From Rana temporaria (taxonomy: Eukaryota; Chordata; Amphibia; Anura; Ranidae), in contig NC_053491.1 in NCBI RefSeq assembly GCF_905171775.1, forward strand, positions 304,323,833-304,387,832: a DNA stretch of 64,000 bases, in the 5' to 3' direction. The position numbers were made by a program, and so were the translations under genes. Positions 1 through 11,760 of the stretch are shown here, piece by piece; within the stretch, counting starts at the first letter, position 1; the number at the start of each line of letters is the position of its first letter. The notes under the pieces are model-generated. The model worked only from the letters and a program-made list of their open reading frames with translations, was not told the origin of the DNA and did no database searches.

Positions 1-3000
1 TAGTTAATCTCTTTAGACGCAAGTTTTACCCTTATCTGTCCCAGATCTTCCCCAACCTACGTTTACCCCTTTCTCTTTAGGTTTCCCCCTCTACAAAGAT
101 GTGCCCCATCCCGCCCCCACCAACTGCTGCGATAAAGAAGGGACCTTTAGACCACATCAAACTTTATTCTTTAAACACACGAGGTTTAAATACCCCGGAG
201 AAGCGTTCTAGCCTACTCTATACCCTTAAAAAGGAGAAAGTACACATTGCATTGGTCCAAGAAACTCACTTCCGCTCAGACGGAATTCCAAAATTGACGG
301 ATAGAAATTTCCCCATGGTCTTCCACGCATCTAATGAGTTTGCGAAATCTAAAGGGGTGTCGATATTAGTTTCCAAACAATGCCCCCTTCAAATCACAGA
401 CATCCAAAGGGATCCCCAAGGTAGATTCATCTTTATCCGAGGTTCCCTACATAATTTGACATATACCATAGCCAATATCTATGCCCCAAACACAAAACAA
501 GTATCCTTTTTTCGTACGGTCCTCTACCAGCTAACAGCCTTTCAAAGGGGTACACTTATCCTTGGAGGAGATTTTAATGTCCCTTTAATGCCATCTCTCG
601 ATACATCAAATGGCTCTTCTTGCCTTAAATTCAGTGCCTTGAAGGCCATAAAATCAAGCTTGACTACACTATCCCTACACGACGCTTGGCGTACCTTACA
701 CCCAAACGAAAAAGACTTTACCTATTACACACCTCTACACAAGAAATATTCGCGTATAGACTTTTTTTTTCTTTCACAAAATGACCTAACCTCATTACTT
801 GACGCTACTATTGAACCCATGTGGCTGTCGGATCACCATCCGATCACCTTATCCCTTAAGACCCCCATTCACCGTCCCAAATCACAAATTTGGAGATTGG
901 ATGACTCCATTCTGTTGGATACCCAAAACAATGTGCGCATCTCTGAGGTTCTGTCAAATTACTTTGTCGAGAACTCGACTGCCGATACACCGGCACCATT
1001 AGTATGGGCTGCACACAAATGTGTGGTTCGGGGCACGCTCATCTCACTGACGGCCAAAAGGGCCAAGTTAAGAAAAGCACTTATACAAGAACTCTCAGAT
1101 AAAGTTAAGGCTTTGGAACACAGACACAAAAACACGCTAGATACAAACATTCATGAAGAATTGTTAAAAGCACGAGAAGAACTTTTGGGAGCAATCCGTA
1201 AAAAGCTTATACAGAAATACACCCTTACTAATAAGCTCTTTTACGAACACAGCAATAAATCAGGTAAACTACTAGCAGCCGCCATCCAAAAGAAGAAAGC
1301 TTCTTATACCATTGACAACATTACATCACCCTCCGGGGATCCCATATCGACCACCACTGGTATTTCCGAACAGTTCGTACGTTACTTTTCCGGCCTCTAT
1401 AACTTACATACAGAAACAGGTTTATCCCCCAAAACTGACAGAAAAACCTTAATCGAAAAATTCCTAAATAAGCATTGCCCATCTTACTCCTCCCATGAGG
1501 ATATTTCTAACCTCGGTGACCCCATCACCAGGGAGGAAACCATTCAAGCTTTAAACCAACTCAAACCCGGGAAAAGCCCAGGGCCGGATGGTCTGCCAGT
1601 CAGTTATTATAAGACCTTCTCTGACATACTGATCCCAAACTTCCTTACCACATATAACGAACTTCCCGACTCCCCTTACCATCCTAAAGATATCTTAGAG
1701 GCCCACATATCTTTAATCCCTAAACCGAACAAAGACACCACTCTAGTACGCAATTACCGCCCGATCTCATTATTAAATGTTGACGTTAAACTATACGCAA
1801 AAATATTAGCCAATCGTATACTCCCACTAATCACCAGACTTATTTCGACTGACCAAGTGGGGTTTGTCCCGGGAAGAGAAGCCAGGGACAACTCTACTAA
1901 AGCCCTCAATGTGCACCATTGGTTAACCTCTTCGAAAAAAGCTGGATTTTTCTTATCCCTGGATGCGGAGAAGGCATTCGATAGAGTGGCCTGGGATTAC
2001 ATGTCGGCAGTTTTATATAAAATGGGTATGCCACTTCGCCTTGTACGAATGATTCTAATGTTGTACTCGGATCCCACAGCTCGAGTTAGGGTTAATGGCC
2101 ACCTGTCGAATGCCTTCCCCATAACCAATGGTACGCGTCAGGGTTGTCCCCTCTCCCTCCTTATTTTTATCCTTTCTATGGAACCCCTTCTCAGAAGGTT
2201 AAAAGAAAATTCTGCCATCAGAGGTGTCGAGGTCCGGGGAGAACAGTGCAAGATTGCCGCTTATGCGGATGACATTTTGATGTTTCTTTCTGACCCAATC
2301 ACCACGATCCCCAACCTTCTTAAAGATTTTAAAATATTTAATAATCTATCTAACCTTCAAATTAATTTCGAGAAATCACTAGCATTGAACGTATCTCTCC
2401 CTTCCAAGGTGGTAGAACTATGTAAACTAAATTTTCCCTTTAAATGGGAATCTGAACATATTACATATTTGGGTATTAAAATCCCGAAAGATCTGAAAAA
2501 CGTATACACCCTAAATTTCCTTCCAGCCATTCAGGCTATTAAAGCAGACCTGGCTGATTGGAACAAGGGAAGATTTTCATGGTTCGGTAGGGCAGCGATC
2601 CTCAAAATGAGTATCCTCCCACGGATTTTGTACCTCTTCCAAGCAGTGCCGATTTCCTTGCCACAATCCTTTTTCGCAACATTTAAGAAACATTGCAGGT
2701 TATTCCTCTGGGCGGGCCAAACACCTAGATTAAATTGGAACAAACTAGTCCAACCAAAATGTAAGGGAGGTTTGGGTATACCAGACATCACCCTATACCA
2801 TAAAGCCTGTCACCTCACGAGGCTTGTCGATTGGCATCTCCATGGTCAGAATAAGGATTGGATTATAATAGAAAATGCATTCCTTAGCTATCCCTTATCC
2901 CATTTACCATGGCTGGAACACCACTCGATTCCTAAGGCTTGCCTAGAACATCCTCTAATTGGCCCCACACTTAAAATATTTAAAACCGCATGCAAAGCCC

Positions 3001-4555
3001 TCAAACTGGTCCCCTCCCCTGGACCTTTGACGCCTCTGTCCCAAAGTCCAGACTTTAAACCCGGTATCATTTTTAAACACACGACGACGGATCCCGACCT
3101 TAAAACGCTCCGAGCCCATCAATTCTTTCGGAATGGTAATCTGCTTACGTACACAGATCTGAATTCAGTGCTCCCACACATTGATCTGACGGTCTTTAGA
3201 TACCTACAACTTAAACATTTTTTTGGGTCTACCCATATGCGATCACGGTGGTGTAGAGATCTTTCCCCTTTGGAAAAGATTTGTGTGACCAAAGAACCCC
3301 AAAGACACTTGATTTCCAAAATGTACTCCCTGCTGGTCCCAGATGAGGCCCTTAGCTCTAACATACGCACGGCTTGGGATACTGATCTATCTCTTGCCCT
3401 TTCTGACGGTGATTGGGACCGCATCTGGGACTACACTCACAAGGGCTCCATAAACGTCTCAGCACAGGAGAACAGATACAAACTCTGTACCAGATGGTAC
3501 CGGACACCCGAAAAACTCCACAAAATTTATCCAGCGGTTTCTCCAGATTGCTGGAGATGTGACGGGAAAAAAAAAACTCTTTATTACACATCTGGTGGGA
3601 TTGCCCCTCGTTGGCTCAATTTTGGAAGGAGATATATGATAGTATAGTACAGATCACTACCATGCAGATCGCCTTCTCCCCAGCGCAATTCCTATTGCAT
3701 CACACTCCTATACCAAAATCACAGTACCGGAATTCATTAACGCTCCATCTTGTGAATGCAGCAACCCAATGCATTCCCTTGCACTGGAAATCTAAAATCC
3801 CCCCAACGCTAGAAGAATGGCACTCACGGGTCAACAAAATAGAGGAGATGGAACGGCTGATACACCAAGCTAAGGACATACATGAGAAATATAGAATTAC
3901 TTGGGACAGTTGGCTACATTACAAAGATTCCCTGAGGTCAGGCACTGCACCTACTTAGTCACCCATCTACTCTTCATTATTCTATCCCAGGCCCAGCACT
4001 TCCTTTTCCTCTCCGACCCATGCTTTACCCCCCCCTTTTTTCACCGTTTAGGGTAAAAAGTTACTAAAGATATAAGATGAATATAGATTCCCCCGGGTTC
4101 TACAAGAGAATCCTTAGGGGGGGGGGTTAGATCATAATGGTTCAAAACTCTGGATGACTACCCTGGGCCATGTTATAGACCCGACTTATTTTCTCCCCCC
4201 TATCGTCCCTCACAGAATGCTCCCTTTACGGGACGTGTGGGGTGGAGTGTACCCTTTTAGTATCCTTCCCTCCTCCCCCTTTTCCCTTTTATTTTATTTT
4301 TTTTTTTATATATACACACTTGAATGTTCTCTCTAAAGAGCTGTATGGATGCTCAATAAATTTAGCCTCAACTTTTTGTCTATGTTTAGACTGTTTAAGA
4401 TTTGGCTGTTCATAATATAACATGGTCTATGTTGTAATTCACATAATCTTGATTTGCTTTTTCTTTTATCGAAAATTTATTGTAATGTACTTGTATTACA
4501 TTTCTGTATTGCTAAAATATTCAATAAAATATTTTGGAAAAAAAAAAAAAAAAAA
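1..4555 (+). mobile_element. L1-type LINE no. 1, 5' part outside the window
   Basis: An L1-group non-LTR retrotransposon in plus orientation. The ORF2 frame starts at 99; ORF1 and the 5' UTR would lie upstream of the window. The 3' UTR (3959-4540) contains a G-run near 4118-4127, a feature common in L1 3' UTRs. An AATAAA signal lies at 4523-4528, followed by an A-run ending near 4555, which I take as the 3' terminus. A target-site duplication cannot be checked because the 5' end is missing. Confidence 0.85.
99..3958 (+). pseudogene. L1 ORF2: endonuclease-reverse transcriptase, one frameshift
   Basis: ORF2 nicks target DNA with an APE-type endonuclease and reverse-transcribes the element RNA at the nick. 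The endonuclease spans about residues 19-255, with N26 (SLNTRGLN), E55 (VQETHF), GGDFN and an SDHHP motif. The RT follows, with KSPGPDG, NYRPISLLN, GTRQGCPLS and the catalytic YADD at residues 722-725. The first frame runs 99-3647. Right after a C-terminal zinc-knuckle-like CWRC the reading shifts at a run of ten A (3567-3576), and the homologous C-terminal tail continues in the +3611-3958 frame. The single indel in a homopolymer suggests a young copy inactivated recently. Similarity to the intact L1 at 22105-25905 supports the reading. Tx1-like ancestry within the L1 group is possible. Confidence 0.88.
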
Positions 4556-5619
4556 CTAATAACATACAAACAACTGGACCTGTATCTAGGGACAGAACAC
4601 TAACCCTTTTTTCCAATACACACTTCTCATTTACTAATTGTTCAATACGTTTACACGCATCTGCATCACACTTCTTAGTTATATTCATTATATTGCCCAC
4701 AAAATCCATAATTTCATGTCTTATAGCATTCTTTTGTGCAGTATTAAAACCATTCTCGTTAAGTAGTTTTCCAAGAAAATCCATTGTTATGTTAATCTGC
4801 AACTAGCTTCACTGAAAACCTGTTTGACCAGTTGCTTAGACAATACACACCTGAATCAACACAGACCAACAAACACATACAGATCCCCAGGAAATAACAA
4901 TAAAAGAAAAAAAAAATGATTATTTGTAGTCCTACCGAGCGCACTCTAAATCAACGCCCTCCCTCCCTGTCAGACTGCAGGCCACATTGATCCTCTCTAA
5001 GAACAGAAAGATATTTTCACTTTCACATGGGTAAAAATGAAATACAAATAAAAAACTTCAAATTAAAAAAAAATTAAAAATAAAATAAAAATCTATATTT
5101 CTCCCACTTTTTCCGCAAAGATGTGTGGATCTTCTCTAGGAACAGAAAGCTCTTTTCACATTCACATGGGTAAAAAAAAAAAAAAACTTCAAATTTAAAA
5201 AAAATTAAAAATAATTAAAAAAAAATCGATATTTCTCCCACTTTTTCCACAAAGATGTGTGGTTTATCCTGTCAATCTACAGGCTATATCGTATATCCAG
5301 GGGTGATCAATCCCCTTTACTCACCAGTACGCTTGACTGGTTACAGGCCTAACACACACGAACATTACAATAACAATAAAATAATAAAAAAAAAATGTTT
5401 AACATACAAACATATCGGCCAAAAAAATCTCACCAGTTTATGTACGTCTACACTTCTGTTGAAATTTACAGAACTCTCTCGATCATCCAAGCAGGGTTTC
5501 AAGATTCGCGAGCCAGCGCCAATTTCTCATCCACGATAGAGACGATTTCAGTTCTGGGTTATTTGAGGACTTTAGCTTATTGGACTCAAAACAAAAATAC
5601 GTTAGGATTTGTGAACTCT
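4556..5619. other. Unassigned AT-rich stretch with a short minus-strand ORF
   Basis: No gene is recognised here. The minus strand of about 4560-4802 is open for about 80 codons and predicts a hydrophilic helical peptide with KNAIRHEIMDF and CKRIEQLVNEKC. It could be a relic exon or part of a degraded element; I do not recognise it. Long A-runs and tandem repeats fill the rest. The phrase AACATACAAACA recurs at 4560 and 5401, hinting at a larger diverged duplication. Confidence 0.3.
4990..5262 (+). repeat. Two tandem copies of a ~137-bp unit
   Basis: Copy 1 (4990-5128) and copy 2 (5129-5262) share the order ATC[CT]TCTCTA, GAACAGAAAG, TTTCACATGGG, long A-runs, ATATTTCTCCCAC and CAAAGATGTGTGG. 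They differ mainly in A-run length. A third partial match to the pre-repeat flank (CTGTCAAT-CTACAGGC) follows at 5268. Confidence 0.75.
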
Positions 5620-6287
5620 GGGCCAGATTCACGTAGAACTGCGGCGGCGTAACGTATCACCGCCGCAAGTTTTCATCACAAGTGCCTGATTCGCAAAGCA
5701 CTTGCAATGAAAACCTACGCTGGCGACCTCCGGCGTAAGCCCGCGTAATTTAAAGGGGCGTGTGCCTTTTAAATTAGGCGCGTTCCCGCGCTGGTCCTAC
5801 TGCGCATGCTCCGTTTCGAAAATCCCGCCGTGCTTTGCGCGAACTGACGTCATTTTTCCGATCAGGGACGTGCGTAGCGTACTTCCGTATTCCCAGACGT
5901 CTTACGCAAACGACGTGAATTTTAAAATTCGACGCGGGAACGACGGCCATACTTTATACAGCACATACACAAAAGCTAAGGCACCAAAAACGACGACTAA
6001 CTTTGCGACAGGAAACTAGACTAGCGGCGACGTAGCGAATGCGAAAAACCGTCGTGGATCGCCGTAACTCCTAATTTGCATACCCGACACTGGTTTACGA
6101 TGCGAACTCCCCCCAGCGGCAGCCGCGGTACTGCATCCTAAGATCCGACAGTGTAAAACACTTACACCTGTCGGATATTAGGGATATCTATGCGTAACTG
6201 GTTCTATGAATCAGTCGCATAGATACTCTGAGAGATACGACGGAGTATCTGAGATACTCCGTCGTATCTCCGCTGTGAATCTGGCCC
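5620..6287. mobile_element. Harbinger-type MITE, 668 bp, TSD TCT
   Basis: Non-coding element bounded by the perfect inverted ends GGGCCAGATTCAC (5620-5632) and GTGAATCTGGCCC (6275-6287), flanked by the 3-bp duplication TCT (5617-5619 and 6288-6290). The ends match those of the other Harbinger-like elements in this window. Three-bp duplications are typical of PIF/Harbinger. There is no transposase, so mobility would depend on an autonomous relative. Confidence 0.85.
6232..6270. repeat. Perfect 19-bp hairpin near the MITE 3' end
   Basis: Arm 6232-6250 is the exact reverse complement of 6252-6270, with a single G between them. It lies just inside the right terminus of the 5620-6287 MITE, so it is a subterminal structure of that family. 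Confidence 0.9.
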
Positions 6288-6545
6288 TCTATGTCCAAAC
6301 ATCTAGGGTGCCAAATATTAGAAATAAACTTGCAATAATTACTACTAATTATATGTGTACTGTAGGAAAAGTGATTGTCACCGGCGCAAAAATAAGTTCT
6401 AAATAATACTATATTGACCTGCTGCAGTGCTGTATAAACCTTCTATGAGGTTTAGGTGAAAAAATTAAAAAGGTGTTGGTACTGCGCTGGTATAATAATG
6501 TGATCTAGTTTACCCAGTTTACACTCCCCCTTGCGCTGTCCACAT

Positions 6546-6587
6546 AGCTTCTTACGCGTTTCGCAGTTTTGCGTCTTCAGAAAAGCT
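6546..6587 (-). ncRNA. Hammerhead-like ribozyme motif, consensus core
   Basis: Read on the minus strand: AGCUUUU, CUGAAGA, a short stem-loop (CGC-AAAACU-GC), GAAA, then C-GC-G-U-A and AGAAGCU. CUGANGA and GAAA match the hammerhead core. Stem I pairs over 7 bp with one G-U, stem III is a 2-bp minimal stem (A-C/G-U), and the presumed cleavage triplet is GUA. One extra C before stem II departs from the canonical spacing. Hammerheads with very short stem III are known from Penelope-like elements. Activity is not shown. Confidence 0.5.
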
Positions 6588-6761
6588 GGTGGATGATTTT
6601 GCTGTCACTGTATTTATCCCCTCTGTCAAATTGCACTTACTGGCCAAACAGGAAGTGGATGCGCCGCCATCTTTAAAGATGGCGGCGCAGCCACTTCCTG
6701 TTTGGCCAGTAAGTGCAATTTGACAGAGGGGATAAATACAGTGACAGCAAAATCATCCACC

Positions 6762-6803
6762 AGCTTTTCTAAAGACGCAAAACTGCGAAACGCGTAAGAA
6801 GCT
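6762..6803 (+). ncRNA. Hammerhead-like motif, core mutated
   Basis: Inverted partner of the motif at 6546-6587. It has the same stems and GAAA box, but the first core box reads CUAAAGA instead of CUGAAGA, losing the catalytic G. If the fold is real, this copy should be inactive. Confidence 0.45.
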
Positions 6804-7714
6804 ATGTGGACAGCGCAAGGGGGAGTGTAATTTTAACCAGTGAAACCACAGGTACAGCAGGAGCCAGGAACGCACCCGTACGATAAGCTGGTCAGCGGCT
6901 GTCTAAAAGACTGACACTGCCAAAGACACCAGGTGCTGGTTTTAAAGCACCTCTCTTGTGAGTAGTTTTTTATTATGAATTTTAAATAAATATATTTTTA
7001 AACGTATTTCACCATGATGAGCCCCTTGGTTTCTTTGAGGCATTGAGGAACATCCTGAGAGGACTCACCAACTTTAACGGACTAAGTTTTTGAGGCACAT
7101 TACCAGCTGGGGTCTGGTGAGTTTGCATTTCAGCAGTTGGTGGTGGTAGCACTTATCTTTGTCGGGTGGAAGAAGTGACAGCACCCTGTATGCATGAAAT
7201 ATAGCACCAGGATTTAAACTCAGCAACACTTTCTGTTTGGACTGGAATTTGTGAACTGGCGCTTACCCATAATTGGGGACGTGTTGGAGCATGAAGGCAC
7301 ATGAATTGTGAAAAACTAATTTTTGGCACCAACGCACCTTATTATTATTTTTATATATTAATAATATTATTCATTATTTATATGTTCGCACACTTGTGCA
7401 TGTATATTCATAATAGTTTATAGACTCACTTATAGCACTTTGGAATATTGTTTCACAAGCACATCATTTGGGGTAGCCATATTTATCTATTTATTTATTC
7501 ATTTATTTATTTTTGATGGCACAGCATATGCACATAGCATCACGCTAGTACATATGTGTACTGTAACCTATAATATATATTTATAACTATTGCATCTGTA
7601 TTACTGTATATGAGCCCTTTGCTTGCGAGTATATAAATGACCAAGCATGTGTTTAGGCCTAAAGCTAGAAGTTAGTTAAAGACAGACACATTTGAGTCAA
7701 ACAGTTATATTTAT

Positions 7715-7810
7715 TCTAACAGAAAATGTCTATTGCATAATAAACAATGCTTTAACAGAAAATGTCTATTGCATAAAGAACAATACTCTAACAAAAATGT
7801 CTATGCCTTA
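7715..7810 (+). repeat. Three tandem ~35-bp units
   Basis: The phrase CTAACAGAAAATGTCTATTG recurs three times at spacings of about 35-36 bp, with the last unit diverged. No coding potential. Confidence 0.7.
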
Positions 7811-8410
7811 CTATAACACTGGCAAATAAGATGGAATTATACTCAACACTCAACAGCTGTATAACCTCATGGCCGAGCTCTGGATGGGAAAGAGAGAAGG
7901 CTTCGGCCTTGATCACATGGTTGGGCCCAATCTACAAGCTGGAGGCCTTCCCCCAGCTGAGCTTTTCACTCAACCTTGCATCCATGATAATAGAGACCTC
8001 TGAATTGCCAACAAGCACCTTTTACAACAACTCACTGTGAGGGTAAACTATTTTGAGATAGTAACAAATCCAAAAAAACATGCAATCTTCTCATAGACAA
8101 AGTGCTTCAATAATCTCTTCCACCACTTATGCGATCGACACCCAAAAAGTGCTGAAAATAGAATGCGCTTACCAAAGCGATCCTTTAATTAAAAAGAGAG
8201 TCAAATTCGCTTATGCAGATTGATGCCTGCAAACATATGATGCGTCTTCCAGTATTGACATAGACAAATCCTCTTCAAGGAGTCTCACAGGTGGAACATA
8301 GAACAGAAAGACCGCTCCATAGTGCAACCGGTTTTATTAAAAACGTATTAAAAACAAAGCATGGGCCAAGTGGCCACTTACACTAAAAGATGCCCATCCC
8401 GGCACTGGGT

Positions 8411-8635
8411 CTGCAAACTATATAGCACAAGTGCAGTACACACCAAGTATGGTTTAGGTGCAAACTATAGAGCACAAGTGCAGTACACACCAAGTAGGTT
8501 TAGGTGCAAATATAGAGCACAAGTGCAGTACACACCAAGTATGGTTTAGGTGCAAACTACAGAGCACACGTGCAGTACACACCTAGTAACTTTAGGTGAA
8601 AACTACACACCAAGTAGCTTTGGGTGCAAACTAAA
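8411..8635 (+). repeat. Minisatellite, ~45-bp unit, about five copies
   Basis: Units carry TGCAAACTA, AGAGCACAAGTGCAGTACA, CACCAAGTA and GGTTTAGG in order, repeated about five times. The last two copies are diverged or shortened. Confidence 0.85.
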
Positions 8636-8945
8636 GATCACATGGGCAATACAACACGTGAGAACACTGCAGCTAGCACAATCAACTGCCTGACAAATTA
8701 GGAAGAACTGATCTAGCTAAACTATACAGTGTATAAATATATGTACAACACCTGGGATGTATATATATCCTCTACACACTGTAAATTTAACTGACTGACT
8801 AGCCTGCCTGCTCTATCTAGCTAGAAAAAAAAGACACTCTCTCTCTCACTCTATCTCTGACTGATCTTAACCAGCGCCGCAACACACTACATGAGGCCGC
8901 ACTGCAGGCAGCCTTTTATAGTGTGGGGCGTGTACTAAAGCCCTG

Positions 8946-8990
8946 AGCCATAATTGGCCAAAGCCACCCTGGCTTTGGCCAATTATGGCT
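8946..8990. repeat. Perfect 20-bp hairpin with 5-nt loop
   Basis: Arms 8946-8965 and 8971-8990 are exact reverse complements around ACCCT. Each arm contains ATTGGCCAAAG, so the structure presents paired CCAAT-box-like cores. A further GATTGGCCAA lies at 9011. It could be the terminus of an unidentified element. Confidence 0.85.
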
Positions 8991-9673
8991 CTCTGTTTTT
9001 TGCAAGCTGTGATTGGCCAAGCATGCGGGTCATAGTGCCGCAGTGAATTATGGGCCGTGGCGCGTCACTCGAATTTGGCGCGAGCGACCCGTTTTGATTT
9101 ATGTCCTCCTTGTGTAACTCAGTTTTAGTTGTTAAATATTATTTTTTATCAGGCGCATTATATGTTTATGATGGTTCCTCCCTTTATATGAGGGTATTTA
9201 CCTGTAAGTCACAGCTTATAAATATATGTACATTCTTTACTACATGTGATGTGGTCTATATAATTTTTCAATATGGTTTGTTATGGTTTAATCTAGCTTG
9301 CTTATATATATTTTTGATCACTGTCACTGTATTTCACTCACAGATGCATACTAGCACATTACTATTTTTAGTATACTTTATGCATAGCTATGCGCACTTT
9401 ATTATTAATATAATTACTCTAAAACGAATAAAACAAAATAAATAAAAATAAAAAATATAGATTTTTACATTGGGCATTTCATCAGAGGGGGTGACAGGTT
9501 GAGGATTCTGTGCGGGCGAGAGGTTCACTTGGACATTCATGTTTCACATTAGAATACCGGCGGGCATGAATTTCAAATGGGATGCTTTCCATTTTTGATC
9601 AATCCCTTTTTGTCTATCTCTTCTTGTCGTTTTCCCGCCTTCCTCCTTGCCTACACAGTATCCTGACACATGT

Positions 9674-9723
<50 letters not shown>

Positions 9724-10277
9724 GTATACATATCTCCTGTTTGACAGGTCTGATGTAATGCCTGTCTATTGTGCATGTTATCCCCATTCACACGATGCCT
9801 GCACAGTATCCTGACACATATAACAAATTTCTTTATTTAATTTTTTCTCTTTTTACTCTTTATAAAGATTTTTTCACATTTATCTTTATTCTTATTTCTA
9901 GTTTATAGTATACACTCAGTAGGACTCGCCTTACTTTTCACTCATTTACTTATACACGGTGTACACATTTGTTTCACATTTGTTTTACATATTACACTAA
10001 TATTTGGATTACTTATGATACACATACACAACCTTTGTCCATCTTCATCCATACAATTAATACATAAATTGTTTCTTCATTTCACTGCACAGCATGCTTT
10101 GTACATGTATGAGAGATTTCATTATTTTTATTAATTTTATGTTCTCGTGCTGCAACACACATTATATATTTATTCACTGGCACATGGGGCTCACACACAT
10201 TCACACCAATGTTACTACAGGTGGTTCTGTCGTTTTGTTTTTTTGTTTTTACATCTGTATAACATTTACCATCTATA

Positions 10278-10541
10278 AACTTTTTATAGGGATACTCTCT
10301 ATATAATATTTGTATGCACATGAAGGTATATACGTGTAAATCACCAAACACACATTTCTCTCTTTTATTAGAGGGTTCCAGAGTACCAGACACTCTCACC
10401 CACTTATTGGTTTGATTACTAATTAGATATTAGACACCACCTGTTTTCTTGGGTCTTCAGTTGTTTGGTCTCATTAAGGTTGTATATATATTTGATATCC
10501 TTTGTTGTATTTTTTATCTATGACTAAGCACTAGTTTCAGT
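10278..10541 (+). repeat. 264-bp direct repeat, copy A
   Basis: Begins ACTTTTTATAGGGATAC and ends CTAGTTTCAG. It matches copy B (13408-13560 plus 15424-15524). Copy A is continuous with upstream DNA and ends exactly where L1 fragment no. 3 starts. Copy A also preserves the uninterrupted GACACCACCTG site into which the Harbinger element of copy B inserted. Confidence 0.85.
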
Positions 10542-10566
10542 CCTCCATGGACCCAGTAGACGCTAA

Positions 10567-11034
10567 GAGCCGGTTCACACTGGGGCGACTTGCGATCCGA
10601 CTTCATGTCGCCTCAAGTCGTCCCAAGTCGCGCTGTAGAGAAAAACAATGGAAGTGAATGGGAGCTGTGTTAATACACACTACTCAAGGCGATCCGACTT
10701 CAGAAAAGGTTCCTGTACTACTTCAATCCGACTTGTAGGCGATTTGTACCCATTGATTTCAATGGAAGTCGCCTCAGAAGTCGGATCACTGTCTTATCTG
10801 AAGCTACTTTCCAGGAAGATAACATACATTTCTCAGGCAAATCTCTCCTGCCCCCCTCCCTCTCCCAGAGCTGATTGTTGTTTTATTGGCCACTGGAAAG
10901 TCTCCTGTCCTGGAGACGACTTCAAGTCCTGTTGTAAATCGCCCCAGATCGCCCTGTGGTTCATGTTCAAGTCGTGTCGGAGTCGCCTCTGAAAGTCGTG
11001 CTGGAAGTCGTGTCGCCCTAGTGTGAACCGGCTC
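10567..11034. mobile_element. 468-bp inverted-terminal element, TSD TAA
   Basis: Starts GAGCCGGTTCACAC and ends with its exact complement GTGTGAACCGGCTC, flanked by TAA on both sides (10564-10566, 11035-11037). The inside is rich in GCGACTTG/AAGTCGC repeats. A 3-bp TWA-type duplication points to a Harbinger-like non-autonomous element. It sits inside L1 fragment no. 3. Confidence 0.8.
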
Positions 11035-11072
11035 TAAGAGGTTGGAAGAGGCGCGAAGTAAACTGACACAGT

Positions 11073-11760
11073 GGGCAGATTCATCAAGGGGATACGACGG
11101 CGGATCTCCTGATCCGCCGTCGTATCTCTGAGATCCCACGGTCGGATCTATGCGACTGATTCATAAGAATCAGTTCCGCATAGATCTCCATTAGATCTTA
11201 GGCTGCAATCTACCGCCGGCCGCTAGGTGTCGTCGCAGTTTTTTACGCGTCGGATATGCAAATGAGGAGAACTGCCGATTCAAGACCGAACGCCCGCCCG
11301 TCGTTTTTTTTTTTACGTCGTTTGCATTCGGCTTTTTCCGGCGGATAGTTACCCCTGCTATATGAGGATTAGCTAATGTTAAGTATGGTCGTCGTTCCCG
11401 CGCCGAGATTAAAATTTTTACGTCGTTTGCGTAAGTCGCTCGGGAATACGGATGGCCGGAATTTACGTAGCCGCTGAAAACATTGACGTCCTAGCGACGT
11501 CATTTGGAGCATGCGCACTGGCAAATTTCGCCGGCGACGCATGCGCAGTTAAATCGGCGCTGGAACGCGCCTGATTTAAATTGTACACTCCCCCTAGCCG
11601 CGGAATTTGAATTCCGCCGGGGGAGTTACGATCCGACGGTGCAATTTTCGAGGTAAGTGCTTGGTGAATCATGCACTTGCCTCGCAAAATTGGACCGGCG
11701 GATCGAAAATCAGATAGATTACGCGGATCTAAAGATCCGCTAATCTATCTGAATCTGCCT
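11073..11760. mobile_element. Harbinger-type MITE inserted in an L1 fragment
   Basis: Ends GGCAGATTCA and TGAATCTGCC are inverted and resemble the other Harbinger ends here. The interior has subterminal hairpins such as GATACGACGGCGGATC paired with GATCCGCCGTCGTATC (11090-11125), and a second pair at about 11715-11750. The flanking duplication is not clear, perhaps because of a terminal mutation. It interrupts the L1 coding frame between 11072 and 11761. Confidence 0.75.

Larger units (their letters stand above)
6519..6830. repeat. 312-bp near-perfect palindrome
   Basis: The two 156-bp arms meet without spacer at CTTT|AAAG (6674/6675). Comparing arms I see only two mismatches: GGATGC versus GCAGCC near the centre, and CTTCAG versus CTAAAG near 6577/6770. 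Each arm carries one hammerhead-like motif, in opposite orientations. Either strand could form a long foldback RNA or DNA cruciform. Confidence 0.92.
6288..7660. other. Penelope pseudo-LTR-like non-coding repeat
   Basis: No ORF. The segment surrounds the large palindrome at 6519-6830. Its hammerhead-like motif, the long AT-rich tail with ATTTATT runs and the absence of coding sequence resemble pseudo-LTR regions of Penelope-like elements. A hammerhead-driven non-autonomous (retrozyme-like) element is an alternative. Boundaries are not defined. Confidence 0.35.
7811..10277. other. Non-coding AT-rich repeat DNA
   Basis: No supported gene. It contains a minisatellite (8411-8635), a 20-bp hairpin (8946-8990), a (TA)n run at about 9678-9719, and long low-complexity AT-rich DNA. 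The 9100-10277 part is continuous with the direct-repeat unit starting at 10278 and is probably one old repetitive element. Confidence 0.5.

Noticed and set aside
10082..10399. 105-codon minus-strand frame
   Set aside because: Falls in AT-rich repeat DNA, and its second copy at 13408 does not keep the frame.
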